Source: Closterium sp. NIES-65
Taxonomy: Eukaryota > Streptophyta > Zygnematophyceae > Desmidiales > Closteriaceae
NCBI GenBank assembly: GCA_948144175.1
Contig: CANXME010002579.1
Location: 413,501 to 477,500 of the forward strand
Reading direction: 5' to 3'
DNA length: 64,000 nt
The translations under genes and the position numbers were made by a program. Positions 25,352 through 38,449 of this stretch are shown here, in pieces. The notes beneath the pieces are model-generated. The model did no database searches. It was not told the origin of the DNA and saw only the letters and a program-made list of their open reading frames with translations. Each line of letters begins with the position of its first letter. The stretch's first letter is position 1.

Positions 25352-26399
25352 AAAAATGAGGTTGAGCTAACGGGCTTGGGGAGATGGGCTCCAGCACACG
25401 AGTCTGAGAGCAAATGAGGTTGAGCTAACGGGCTTGGGGAGATGGGCTCGAGCACACGAGTCTAAGAGCGAATGAAGTTGAGCTGACAGGCTTGGGGAGA
25501 TGGTCTTGAGCACACGATTCTGAGAGCGAATGAGGTTGAGCTGACGGGCTTGGGGAGATGGGCTCGAGCACATGAGTTTGAGAGCAAATGAGGTTGAGCT
25601 AACGGGCTTGGGGAGATGGGCTCGAGCAGATGAGTCTAAGAGCGAATGAAGTTGAGCTGACAGGCTTGGGGAGATGGTCTTGAGCACACGAGTCTGAGAG
25701 CGAATGAGGTTGAGCTGACAGGCTTGGGGAGATGGGCTCGAGCACATGAGTCTAAGAGCGAATGAGGTTGAGCTAACGGGAAGGGGGAGATGGGCTCGAG
25801 CACACGAGTCTGAGAGCAAATGAGGTTGAGCTGACATGCTTAGGGAGATGGGCTCGTGCACACGAGTCTAAGAGCGAATGAACTTGAGCTGACAGGCTTG
25901 GGGAGTTGGGCTCGAGCACACAAGTCTGAGAGCGAATGAGGTTGAGCTGATGGGCTTGGGGAGACGGGCTCGAGCACACGAGTCTGAGAGCGAATGAGGT
26001 TGAGCTAAGGGGCTTGGGGGGATGGGCTCGAGCACACGAGTCGGAGAGCGAATGAAGTTGAGCTGACGAGCTTGGTGAGATGGGCTCGAGCACACAAGTC
26101 TGAGAGCGAATGAGGTTGAGCTAACGGGCTTGGGGAGATGGGCTCGAGCACACGAGTCTAAGAGCGAATGAGGTTGAGCTAACGGGCAGGGTGAGATGGG
26201 CTCGAGCACACGAGTCTGAGAGCGAATGAGGTTGAGCTGACATGATTAGGGAGATGGGCTCGTGCACACAAGTCTAAGAGCGAATGAAGTTGAGCTGACA
26301 GGCTTGGGGAGATGGTCTTGAGCACACGATTCTGAGAGCGAATGAGGTTGAGCTGACGGGCTTGGGGAGATGGGCTCGAGCACACGAGTCTGAGAGCAA

Positions 26400-29300
26400 A
26401 TGAGGTTGAGCTAACGGGCTTGGGGAGATTGACTCGACCACATGAGTCTAAGAGCGAATGAAGTTGAGCTGACAGGCTTGGGGAGATGGTCTTGAGCACA
26501 CGAGTCTGAGAGCGAATGAGGTTGAGCTGATGGGCTTGGGGAGATGGGCTCGAGCACACGAGTCTGAGAGCGAATGAGGTTGAGCTAACGGGCTTGGGGA
26601 GACGGGCTCGAGCACACGAGTCTAAGAGCGAATGAAGTTGAGCTGACAAGCTTGGGGAGATGGTCTTGAGTACACGATTCTGAGAGCGAATGAGGTTGAG
26701 CTGACGGGCTTGGGGAGATGGGCTCGAGCACACGAGTTTGAGAGCAAATGAGTTTGAGCTAACGGGCTTGGGGAGATGGGCTCCAGCACATGAGTCTAAG
26801 AGCGAATGAAGTTGAGCTGACAAGCTTGGGGAGATGGTCTTGAGCACACGAGTCTGAGAGCGAATGAGGTTGAGCTGATGGGCTTGGGGAGATGGGCTCG
26901 AGCACACGAGTCTTAGAGCGAATGAGTTTGAGCTAACGGGCTTGGGGAGATGGGCTCGAGCACACGAGTCTGAGAGCGAATGAGGTTGAGCTGACAGGCT
27001 TGGGGAGATGGGCTCGAGCACCAAGTCTGAGAGCGAATGAGGTTGAGCTGATGGGCTTGGGGAGATGGGCTCGAGCACACGAGTCTGAGAGCAAATGAGG
27101 TTGAGCTAATGGGCAGGGGGAGATGGGCTCGAGCACACGAGTCTGAGAGCGAATGAGGTTGAGCTGACGGGCTTGGGGAGATGGGCTCGAGCACACGAGT
27201 TTGAGAGCAAATGAGGTTGAGCTAACGGGCTTGGGGAGATTGACTCGACCACATGAGTCTAAGAGCGAATGAGGTTGAGCTGACATGCTTAGGGAGATGG
27301 GCTCGAGCACACGAGTCTGAGAGCAAGTGAGGTTGAGCTAACGGGCTTGGGGAGATGGGCTCGAGCACACAAGTCTAAGAGTGAATGAAGTTGAGCTGAC
27401 AGGCTTGGGGAGATGGTCTTGAGGACACGAGTCTGAGAGCGAATGAGGTTTAGCTGATGGGCTTGGGGAGATGGGCTCGAGCACACGAGTCTGAGAGCGA
27501 ATGAGGTTGAGCTAACGGGCTTGGGGAGATGGGCTCAAGCACACGAGTCTGAGAGCGAATGAAGTTGAGCTGACGAGCTTGGTGAGATGGGCTCGAGCAC
27601 ACGAGTCTGAGAGCGAATGAGGTTGAGCTGACGGGCTTGGGGAGATGGGCTCGAGCACACGAGTCTGAGAGCGAATGAGGTTGAGCTGACATGCTTAGGG
27701 AGATAAGCTCGAGCACACGAGTCTAAGAGCGAATGAAGTTGAGCTGACAGGCTTGGGGAGATGGTCTTGAGCACACGATTCTGAGAGCGAATGAGGTTGA
27801 GCTGATGGGCTTGGGGAGATGGGCTCGAGCAGACGAGTCTGAGAGTAAATGAGGTTGAGCTAACGGGCTTGGGGAGATTGACTCGACCACATGAGTCTAA
27901 GAGCGAATGAAGTTGAGCTGACAGGCTAGGGGAGATGGTCTTGAGCACACGAGTCTGAGAGCGAATGAGGTTGAGCTGATGGGCTTGGGGAGATGGGCTC
28001 GAGCACACGAGTCTGAGAGCGAATGAGGTTGAGCTAACGGGCTTGGGGAGATGGGCTCGAGCAAACGAGTCTAAGAGCGAATGAAGTTGAGCTGACAGGC
28101 TTGGGGAGATGGTATTGAGCACACGATTCTGAGAGCGAATGAGGTTGAGCAGACGGGCTTGGAGAGATGGGCTCGAGCACACGAGTTTGAGAGCAAATGA
28201 GGTTGAGCTAACAGGCTTGGGGAGATGGGCTCGAGCACATGAGTCTAAGAGCGAATGAAGTTGAGCTGACAGGCTTGAGGAGATGGTCTTGAGCACACGA
28301 GTCTGAGAGCGAATGAGGTTGAGCTGATGGGCTTGGGGAGATGGGCTCGAGCACACGAGTCTTAGAGCAAATGAGGTTGAGCTAACGGGCTTGAGGAGAT
28401 GGGCTCGAGCACACGAGTCTGAGAGCGAATGAGGTTGAGCTGACGGGCTTGGGGAAATGAGCTCGAGCACACGAGTCTAAGAGCGAATGAGGTTGAGCTA
28501 ACGGGCAGGGGGAGATGGGCTCGAGCACACGAGTCTGAGAGCGAATGAAGTTGAGCTGACATGCTTAGGGAGATGGGCTCGAGCACACGAGTCTAAGAGC
28601 GAATGAAGTTGAGCTGACATGCTTAGGGAGATAAGCTCGAGCACACGAGTCTAAGAGCGAATGAAGTTGAGCTGACATGCTTAGGGAGATAAGCTCGAGC
28701 ACACGAGTCTAAGAGCGAATGAAGTTGAGCTGACAGGCTTGGGGAGATGGTCTTGAGCACACGATTCTGAGAGCGAATGAGGTTGAGCTGACGGGCTTGG
28801 GGAGATGGGCTCGAGCACACGAGTCTGAGAGTAAATGAGGTTGAGCTAACGGGCTTGGGGAGATTGACTCGACCACATGAGTCTAAGAGCGAATGAAGTT
28901 GAGCTGACAGGCTTGGGGAGATGGTCTTGAGCACACGAGTCTGAGAGCGAATGAGGTTGAGCTGATGGGCTTGGGGAGATGGGCTCGAGCACACGAGTCT
29001 GAGAGCGAATGAGGTTGAGCTAACGGGCTTGGGGAGATGGGCTCGAGCAAACGAGTCTAAGAGCGAATGAAGTTGAGCTGACAGGCTTGGGGAGATGGTA
29101 TTGAGCACACGATTCTGAGAGCGAATGAGGTTGAGCAGACGGGCTTGGAGAGATGGGCTCGAGCACACGAGTTTGAGAGCAAATGAAGTTGAGCTAACGG
29201 GCTTGGGGAAATGGGCTCGAGCACACGAGTCTAAGAGCGAATGAGGTTGAGCTAACGGGCAGGGGGAGATGGGCTCGAGCACACGAGTCTGAGAGCGAAT

Positions 29301-31260
29301 GAAGTTGAGCTGACATGCTTAGGGAGATGGGCTCGAGCACACGAGTTTGAGAGCAAATGAGTTTGAGCTAACGGGCTTGGGGAGATGGGCTCGAGCACAC
29401 GAGTCTGAGAGCAAATGAGGTTGAGCTAACGGGCTTGGGGAGATTGACTCGACCACATGAGTCTAAGAGCGAATGAAGTTGAGCTGACAGGCTTGGGGAG
29501 ATGGTCTTGAGCACACGAGTCTGAGAGCGAATGAGGTTGAGCTGATGGGCTTGGGGAGATGGGCTCGAGCACACGAGTCTGAGAGCGAATGAGGTTGAGC
29601 TAACGGGCTTGGGGAGATGGGCTCGAGCACACGAGTCTAAGAGCGAATGAAGTTGAGCTGACAGGCTTGGGGAGATGGTCTTGAGCACACGATTCTGAGA
29701 GCGAATGAGGTTGAGCTGACGGGCTTGGGGAGATGGGCTCGAGCACACGAGTTTGAGAGCAAATGAGTTTGAGCTAACGGGCTTGGGGAGATGGGCTCCA
29801 GCACATGAGTCTAAGAGCGAATGAAGTTGAGCTGACAAGCTTGGGGAGATGGTCTTGAGCACACGAGTCTGAGAGCGAATGAGGTTGAGCTGATGGGCTT
29901 GGGGAGATGGGCTCGAGCACACGAGTCTGAGAGCGAATGAGTTTGAGCTAACGGGCTTGGGGAGATGGGCTCGAGCACACGAGTCTGAGAGCGAATGAGG
30001 TTGAGCTGACAGGCTTGGGGAGATGGGCTCGAGCACACGAGTCTGAGAGCGAATGAGGTTGAGCTGATGGGCTTGGGGAGATGGTCTCGAGCACACGAGT
30101 CTGAGAGCAAATGAGGTTGAGCTAATGGGCAGGGGGAGATGGGCTCGAGCACACGAGTCTGAGAGCGAATGAGGTTGAGCTGACGGGCTTGGGGAGATGG
30201 TCTTGAGCACACGAGTCTGAGAGCGAATGAGGTTGAGCTGATGGGCTTGGGGAGATGGGCTCGAGCACACGAGTCTTAGAGCAAATGAGGTTGAGCTAAC
30301 GGGCTTGAGGAGATGGGCTCGAGCACACGAGTCTGAGAGCGAATGAGGTTGAGCTGACGGGCTTGGGGAAATGAGCTCGAGCACACGAGTCTAAGAGCGA
30401 ATGAGGTTGAGCTAACGGGCAGGGGGAGATGGGCTCGAGCACACGAGTCTGAGAGCGAATGAAGTTGAGCTGACATGCTTAGGGAGATGGGCTCGAGCAC
30501 ACGAGTCTAAGAGCGAATGAAGTTGAGCTGACATGCTTAGGGAGATAAGCTCGAGCACACGAGTCTAAGAGCGAATGAAGTTGAGCTGACATGCTTAGGG
30601 AGATAAGCTCGAGCACACGAGTCTAAGAGCGAATGAAGTTGAGCTGACAGGCTTGGGGAGATGGTCTTGAGCACACGATTCTGAGAGCGAATGAGGTTGA
30701 GCTGACGGGCTTGGGGAGATGGGCTCGAGCACACGAGTCTGAGAGTAAATGAGGTTGAGCTAACGGGCTTGGGGAGATTGACTCGACCACATGAGTCTAA
30801 GAGCGATTGAAGTTGAGCTGACAGGCTTGGGGAGATGGTCTTGAGCACACGAGTCTGAGAGCGAATGAGGTTGAGCTGATGGGCTTGGGGAGATGGGCTC
30901 GAGCACACGAGTCTGAGAGCGAATGAGGTTGAGCTAACGGGCTTGGGGAGATGGGCTCGAGCAAACGAGTCTAAGAGCGAATGAAGTTGAGCTGACAGGC
31001 TTGGGGAGATGGTATTGAGCACACGATTCTGAGAGCGAATGAGGTTGAGCAGACGGGCTTGGAGAGATGGGCTCGAGCACACGAGTTTGAGAGCAAATGA
31101 AGTTGAGCTAACGGGCTTGGGGAAATGGGCTCGAGCACACGAGTCTAAGAGCGAATGAGGTTGAGCTAACGGGCAGGGGGAGATGGGCTCGAGCACACGA
31201 GTCTGAGAGCGAATGAGGTTGAGCTGACATGCTTAGGGAGATGGGCTCGAGCACACGAGT
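26400..31260. repeat. Higher-order duplications in array B (offsets 1914 and 3015 bp)
   Basis: 28285-29345 and 30199-31259 are near-identical (offset 1914 bp = 33 x 58), sharing the rare GGGCTTGAGGAGATGGG, GGGGAAATGAGCTCG and GGAGATAAGCTCG units in the same order. The stretch containing GAGTTTGAGAGCAAATGAG then GGGCTCCAGCACATGAG at 26734 recurs at 29749 (offset 3015 bp, one base short of 52 units). Confidence 0.87.
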
Positions 31261-34200
31261 CTAAGAGCGAATGAAGTTGAGCTGACATGCTTAGGGAGAT
31301 AAGCTCGAGCACACGAGTCTAAGAGCGAATGAAGTTGAGCTGACATGCTTAGGGAGATCAGCTCGAGCACACGAGTCTAAGAGCGAATGAAGTTGACCTG
31401 ACAGGCTTGGGGAGATGGTCTTGAGCACACGATTCTGAGAGCGAATGAGGTTGAGCTGACGGGCTTGGGGAGATGGGCTCGAGCACACGAGTCTGAGAGT
31501 AAATGAGGTTGAGCTGACGGGCTTGGGGAGATGGGCTCGAGCACATGAGTCTAAGAGCGAATGAAGTTGAGCTGACAGGCTTGGGGAGATGGTCTTGAGC
31601 ACACGAGTCTGAGAGCGAATGAGGTTGAGCTGATGGGCTTGGGGAGATGGGCTCGAGCACACGAGTCTTAGAGCAAATGAGGTTGAGCTAACGGGCTTGA
31701 GGAGATGGGCTCGAGCAAACGAGTCTGAGAGCGAATGAGGTTGAGCTGACGGGCTTGGGGAAATGGGCTCGAGCACACGAGTCTAAGAGCGAATGAGGTT
31801 GAGCTAACGGGCAGGGGGAGATGGGCTCGAGCACACGAGTCTGAGAGCGAATGAAGTTGAGCTGACATGCTTAGGGAGATGGGCTCGAGCACACGAGTCT
31901 AAGAGCGAATGAAGTTGAGCTGACAGGCTTGGGGAGATGGGCTCGAGCACACGATTCTGAGAGCGAATGATGTTGAGCTGACGGGCTTGGGGAGATGGGC
32001 TCGAGCACACGAGGCTGAGAGCAAATGAGGTTGAGCTAACGGGCTTGGGGAGATTGACTCGACCACATGAGTCTAAGAGCGAATGAAGTTGAGCTGACAG
32101 GCTTGGGGAGATGGTCTTGAGCACACGAGTCTGAGAGCGAATGAGGTTGAGCTGATGGGCTTGGGGAGATGGGCTCGAGCACACGAGTCTGAGAGCGAAT
32201 GAGGTTGAGCTAACGGGCTTGGGGAGATGGGCTCGAGCATACGAGTCTAAGAGCGAATGAAGTTGAGCTAACAGGCTTGGGGAGATGGTCTTGAGCACAC
32301 GATTCTGAGAGCGAATGAAGTTGAGCTAACGGGCTTGAGGAGATGGGCTCGAGCACACGAGTTTGAGAGCAAATGAGGTTGAGCTAACGGGCTTGGGGAG
32401 ATTGACTCGACCACATGAGTCTAAGAGCGAATGAAGTTCAGCTGACAGGCTTGGGGAGATGGTCTTGAGCACACGAGTCTGAGAGCGAATGAGGTTGAGC
32501 TGATGGGCTTGGGGAGATGGGCTTGAGCACACGAGTCTGAGAGCGAATGAGGTTGAGCTAACGGGCTTGGGGAGATGGGCTCGAGCACATGAGTCTAAGA
32601 GCGAATGAAGTTGAGCTGACAGGCTTGGGGAGATGGTCTTGAGCACACGAGTCTGAGAACGAACGAGGTTGAGCTGATGGGCTTGGGGAGATGGGCTCGA
32701 GCACACGAGTCTGAGAGCGAATGAGGTTGAGCTAACAGGCTTGGGGAGATGGGCTCGAGCACACGAGTCTGAGAGCGAATGAAGTTGAGCTGTTGAGCTT
32801 GGTGAGATGGGCTCGAGCACACGAGTCTGAGAGCGAATGAGGTTGAGCTGACGAGCTTGGGGAGATGGGCTCGAGCACACGAGTCTAAGAGCGAATGAGG
32901 TTGAGCTAACGGGCAGGGGGAGATGGGCTCGAGCACACGAGTCTGAGAGCGAATGAGGTTGAGCTGACATGCTTAGGGAGATAAGCTCGAGCACACGAGT
33001 CTAAGAGCGAATGAAGTTGAGCTGACAGGCTTGGGGAGACGGGCTCGAGCACACGAGTCTGAGAGCGAATGAGGTTGAGCTGATGGGTTTGGGGAGATGG
33101 TCTCGAGCATACGAGTGTGAGAGCGAATGAGGTTGAGCTAATGGGCAGGGGGAGATGGGCTCGAGCACACGAGTTTGAGAGCAAATGAGGTTGAGCTGAC
33201 GGGCTTGGGGAGATGGGCTCGAGCACACGAGTTTGAGAGCAAATGAGGTTGAGCTAACGGGCTTGGGGAGATTGACTCGACCACATGAGTCTAAGAGCGA
33301 ATGAGGTTGAGCTGACATGCTTAGGGAGATGGGCTTGAGCACACGAGTCTGAGAGCAAGTGAGGTTGAGCTAACGGGCTTGGGGAGATGGGCTCGAGCAC
33401 ACGAGTCTAAGAGCGAATGAAGTTGAGCTGACAGGCTTGGGGAGATGGTCTTGAGCACACGAGTCTGAGAGCGAATGAGATTTAGCTGATGGGCTTGGGG
33501 AGATGGGCTCGAGCACACGAGTCTGAGAGCGAATGAGGTTGAGCTAACGGGCTTGGGGAGATGGGCTCAAGCAGACGAGTCTGAGAGCGAATGAAGTTGA
33601 GCTGACGAGCTTGGTGAGATGGGCTCGAGCACACGAGTCTGAGAGCGAATGAGGTTGAGCTGACGGGCTTGGGGAGATGGGCTCGAGCACACGAGTCTGA
33701 GAGCGAATGAGGTTGAGCTGACATGCTTAGGGAGATAAGCTCGAGCACACGAGTCTAAGAGCGAATGAAGTTGAGCTAGGCTTGGGGAGATGGTATTGAG
33801 CACACGATTCTGAGAGCGAATGAGGTTGAGCTGACGGGCTTGGGGAGATGGGCTCGAGCACACGAGTCGGAGAGTAAATGAGGTTGAGCTAACGGGCTTG
33901 GGGAGATTGACTCGACCACATGAGTCTAAGAGCGAATGAAGTTGAGCTGACAGGCTTGGGGAGATGGTCTTGAGCACACGAGTCTGAGAGCGAATGAGGT
34001 TGAGCTGATGGGCTTGGGGAGATGGGCTCGAGCACACGAGTCTGAGAGCGAATGAGGTTGAGCTAACGGGCTTGGGGAGATGGGCTCGAGCAAACGAGTC
34101 TAAGAGCAAATGAAGTTGAGCTGACAGGCTTGGGGAGATGGTATTGAGCACACGATTCTGAGAGCGAATGAGGTTTAGCAGATGGGCTTGGAGAGATGGG

Positions 34201-34639
34201 CTCGAGCACACGAGTTTGAGAGCAAATGAGGTTGAGCTAACGGGCTTGGGGAGATGGGCTCGAGCACATGAGTCTAAGAGCGAATGAAGTTGAGCTGACA
34301 GGCTTGGGGAGATGGTCTTGAGCACACGAGTCTGAGAACGAATGAGGTTGAGCTGATGGGCTTGGGGAGATGGGCTCGAGCACACGAGTCTGAGAGCGAA
34401 TGAGGTTGAGCTAACGGGCTTGGGGAGATGGGCTCGAGCACACGAGTCTGAGAGCGAATGAGGTTGAGCTGACAGGCTTGGGGAGATGGTCTTGAGCACA
34501 CGAGTCTGAGAGCGAATGAAGTTGAGCTGTCGAGCTTGGTGAGATGGGCTCGAGCACACGAGTCTGAGAGCAAATGAGGTTGAGCTGACGGGCTTGGGGA
34601 GATGGGCTTGAGCACACGAGTCTAAGAGCGAATGAGGTT

Positions 34640-37600
34640 GAGCTAAAGGGCAGGGAGAGATGGGCTCGAGCAGACGAGTCTGAGAGCGAATGAGGTTGAG
34701 CTGACATGCTTAGGGAGATAAGCTCGAGCACACGAGTCTAAGAGCGAATGAAGTTGAGCTGACAGGCTTGGGGAGACGGGCTTGAGCACACGAGTCTGAG
34801 AGCGAATGAGGTTGAGCTGATGGGTTTGGGGAGATGGTCTCGAGCATACGAGTGTGAGAGCGAATGAGGTTGAGGTGATGGGCTTGGGGAGATGGTCTCG
34901 AGCATACGAATCTAGGAGCGAATGAGGTTGAGCTGATGGGCTTGGGGAGCTCGGCTCGAGCACATGAGTCTGAGAGCAAATGAGGTTGAGCTGACGGGCT
35001 TGGGTAGATGGGCTCGAACACACGAGTCTGAAAGCGAATGAAGTTGAGCTGACAGGCTTGGGGAGATGGGCTCGAGCACACGAGTCTGAGAGCAAATGAG
35101 CTTGAGCTGACGGGCTTGGGGAGATGGTCTCGAGCACACGAGTGTAAGAGCGAATGAGGTTGAGGTGACGGGCTTGGGGAGATGGTCTCGAGCACACGAG
35201 TCTGAGAGCGAATGAGGTTGAGCTGATGGGCTTGGGGAGATGGGCTCGAGCACACGAGTCTGAGAGCAAATGAGGTTGAGCTAATGGGCAGGGGGAGATG
35301 GGCTCGAGCACACGAGTCTGAGAGGGAATGAGGTTGAGCTGACGGGCTTGGGGAGATGGGCTCGAGCACTCGAGTTTGAGAGCAAATGAGGTTGAGCTAA
35401 CGGGCTTGGGGAGATTGACTCGACCACATGAGTCTAAGAGCAAATGAGGTTGAGCTGACATGCTTAGGGAGATGGGCTCGAGCACACGAGTCTGAGAGCA
35501 AGTCAGGTTGAGCTAACGGGCTTGGGGAGATGGGCTCGAGCACATGAGTCTAAGAGCGAATGAAGTTGAGCTGACAGGCTTGGGGAGATGGTCTTGAGCA
35601 CACGAGTCTGAGAGCGAATGAGGTTTAGATGATGGGCTTGCGGAGATGGGCTCGAGCACACGAGTCTGAGAGCGAATGAGGTTGAGCTAACGGGCTTGGG
35701 GAGATGGGCTCAAGCACACGAGTCTGAGAGCGAATGAAGTTGAGCTAACGAGCTTCGTGAGATGGGCTCGAGCACACGAGTCTGAGAGCGAATGAGGTTG
35801 AGCTGACGGGCTTGGGGAGATGGGCTCGAGCACACGAGTCTGAGAGCGAATGAGGTTGAGTTGACATGCTTAGGGAGATAAGCTCGAGCACACGAGTCTA
35901 AGAGCGAATGAAGTTGAGCTGACAGGCTTGGGGAGATGGTCTTGAGCACACGATTCTGAGAGCGAATGAGGTTGAGCTGACGGGCTTGGGGAGATGGGCT
36001 CGAGCATACGAGTCTGAGAGTAAATGAGGTTGAGCTAACGGGCTTGGGGAGATTGACTCGACCACATGAGTCTAAGAGCGAATGAAGTTGAGCTGACAGG
36101 CTTGGGGAGATGGTCTTGAGCACACGAGTCTGAGAGCGAATGAGGTTGAGCTGATGGGCTTGGGGAGATGGGCTCGAGCACACGAGTCTGAGAGCAAATG
36201 AGGTTGAGTTAACGGGCTTGGGGAGATGGGCACGAGCAAACGAGTCTAAGAGCGAATGAAGTTGAGCTGACAGGCTTGGGGAGATGGTATTGAGCACACG
36301 ATTCTGAGAGCGAATGAGGTTGAGCAGACGGGCTTGGAGAGATGGGCTCGAGCACACGAGTTTGAGAGCAAATGAGGTTGAGCTAACGGGCTTGGGGAGA
36401 TGGGCTCGAGCACATGAGTCTAAGAGCGAATGAAGTTGAGCTGACAGGCTTGGGGAGATGGTCTTGAGCACACGAGTCTGAGAGCGAATGAGGTTGAGCT
36501 GATGGGCTTGGGGAGATGGGCTCGAGCACACGAGTCTTAGAGCAAATGAGGTTGAGCTAACGGGCTTGAGGAGATGGGCTCGAGCACACGAGTCTGAGAG
36601 CGAATGAGGTTGAGCTGACATGCTTAGGGAGATGGGCTCGAGCACACAAGTCTAAGAGCGAATGAAGTTGAGCAGACAGGCTTGGGGAGATGGGCTCGAG
36701 CACACGATTCTGAGAGCGAATGATGTTGAGCTGACGTGCTTGGGGAGATGGGCTCGAGCACACGAGGCTGAGAGCAAATGAGGTTGAGCTAACGAGCTTG
36801 GGGAGATTGACTCGACCACATGAGTCTAAGAGCGAATGAAGTTGAGCTGACAGGCTTGGGGAGATGGTCTTGAGCACACGAGTCTGAGAGCGAATGAGGT
36901 TGAGCTGATGGGCTTGGGGAGATGGGCTCGAGCACACGAGTCTGAGAGCGAATGAGGTTGAGCTAACGGGCTTGGGGAGATGGGCTCGAGCACACGAGTC
37001 TAAGAGCGAATGAAGTTGAGCTGACAGGCTTGGGGAGATGGTCTTGAGCACACGATTCTGAGAGCGAATGAGGTTGAGGTGACGGGCTTGGAGAGATGGG
37101 CTCGAGCACACGAGTTTGAGAGCAAATGAGGATGAGCTAGCGGGCTTGGGGAGATGGGCTCGAGCACATGAGTCTAAGAGCGAATGAAGTTGAGCTGACA
37201 GGCTTGGGGAGATGGTCTTGAGCACACGAGTCTGAGAACGAATGAGGTTGAGCTGATGGGCTTGGGGAGATGGGCTCGAGCACACGAGTCTGAGAGCGAA
37301 TGAGGTTGAGCTAACGGGCTTGGGGAGATGGGCTCGAGCACACGAGTCTGAGAGCGAATGAAGTTGAGCTGACGGGCTTGGGGAGATAAGCTCGAGCACA
37401 CGAGTCTAAGAGCGAATGAGGTTGAGCTAACGGGTAGGGGGAGATGGGCTCGAGCACACGAGTCTGAGAGCGAATAAGGTTGAGCTGACATGCTTAGGGA
37501 GATAAGCTCGAGCATACGAGTCTAAGAGCGAATGAAGTTGAGCTGACAGGCTTGGGGAGATGGGCTCGAGCACACGAGTCTGAGAGCGAATGAGGTTGAG

Positions 37601-38210
37601 CTGATGGGTTTGGGGAGATGGTCTCGAGCATACGAGTGTGAGAGCGAATGAGGTTGAGGTGACGGGCTTGGGGAGATGGTCTCGAGCATACGAATCTAGG
37701 AGCGAATGAGGTTGAGCTGATGGGCTTGGGGAGCTGGGCTCGAGCACATGAGTCTGAGAGCAAATGAGGTTGAGCTGACGGGCTTGGGTAGATGGGCTCG
37801 AGCACACGAGTCTGAAAGCGAATGAAGTTGAGCTGACAGGCTTGGGGAGATGGGCTCGAGCACACGAGTCTGAGAGCGAATGAGGTTGAGCTGACGGGCT
37901 TGGGGAGATGGTCTCGAGCACACGAGTGTAAGAGCAAATGAGGTTGAGCTGACGGGCTTGGGGAGATGGTCTCGAGCACACGAGTCTAAGAGCGAATGAG
38001 GTTGAGCTGATGGGCTTGGGGAGATGGGCTCGAGCACACGAGTCTGAGAGCAAATGAGGTTGAGCTGACGGGCTTGGGGAGATGGGCTCGAGCACACGAG
38101 TCTAAGAGCGAATGAAGTTGAGCTGACGAGCTTGGGGAGATGGGCTCGAGCACACGAGTCTGAGAGCGAATGAGGTTGAGCTGATGGGCTTGGGGAGATG
38201 GGCTCGAGCA
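34640..38210. repeat. 48-unit higher-order duplication (offset 2784 bp)
   Basis: The distinctive run with CATACGAGTGTGAGAGCG, CGAATCTAGGAGCG, GGGGAGCTCGGC/GGGGAGCTGGGC and GGGTAGATGGGC at about 34780-35030 recurs at about 37570-37810. The offset of 2784 bp is exactly 48 x 58. Confidence 0.85.
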
Positions 38211-38449
38211 CACGAGTCTGAGAGCGAATGAGGTTGAGCTAACGGGCTTGGGGAGATGGGCTCGAGCACACGAGTCTGAGAGCGAATGAAGTTGAGCTGA
38301 CGAGCTTGGGGAGATGGGCTCGAGCACACGATTCTGAGAGCGAATGAGGTTGAGCTGACGAGCTTGGGATGATGTGCTCGAGCACACGAGTCTAAGAGCG
38401 AATGAGGTTGAGCTGACAGGCTCGGGGAGATGGTCTTGAGCACACGAGT

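Larger units (their letters stand above)
21273..25353. mobile_element. TIR-bounded insertion of about 4 kb, superfamily unknown
   Basis: The satellite breaks off after GTCTGAGAG at 21272 and resumes with AAATGAGGTTGAG at about 25354, exactly where the same unit should continue, so this is an insertion into one unit. Near both ends lies an 11-bp perfect inverted repeat, GGGTTGCGTAG at 21298-21308 and CTACGCAACCC at 25341-25351. The following bases also share TACATTC on the left and its complement on the right. A 25-bp stretch containing a 14-bp palindrome separates the satellite from the left repeat. No target-site duplication can be read with confidence and no transposase is recognisable. The interior is mostly low-complexity sequence. 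It could be a non-autonomous DNA transposon or a foreign segment captured by the array. Confidence 0.5.
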
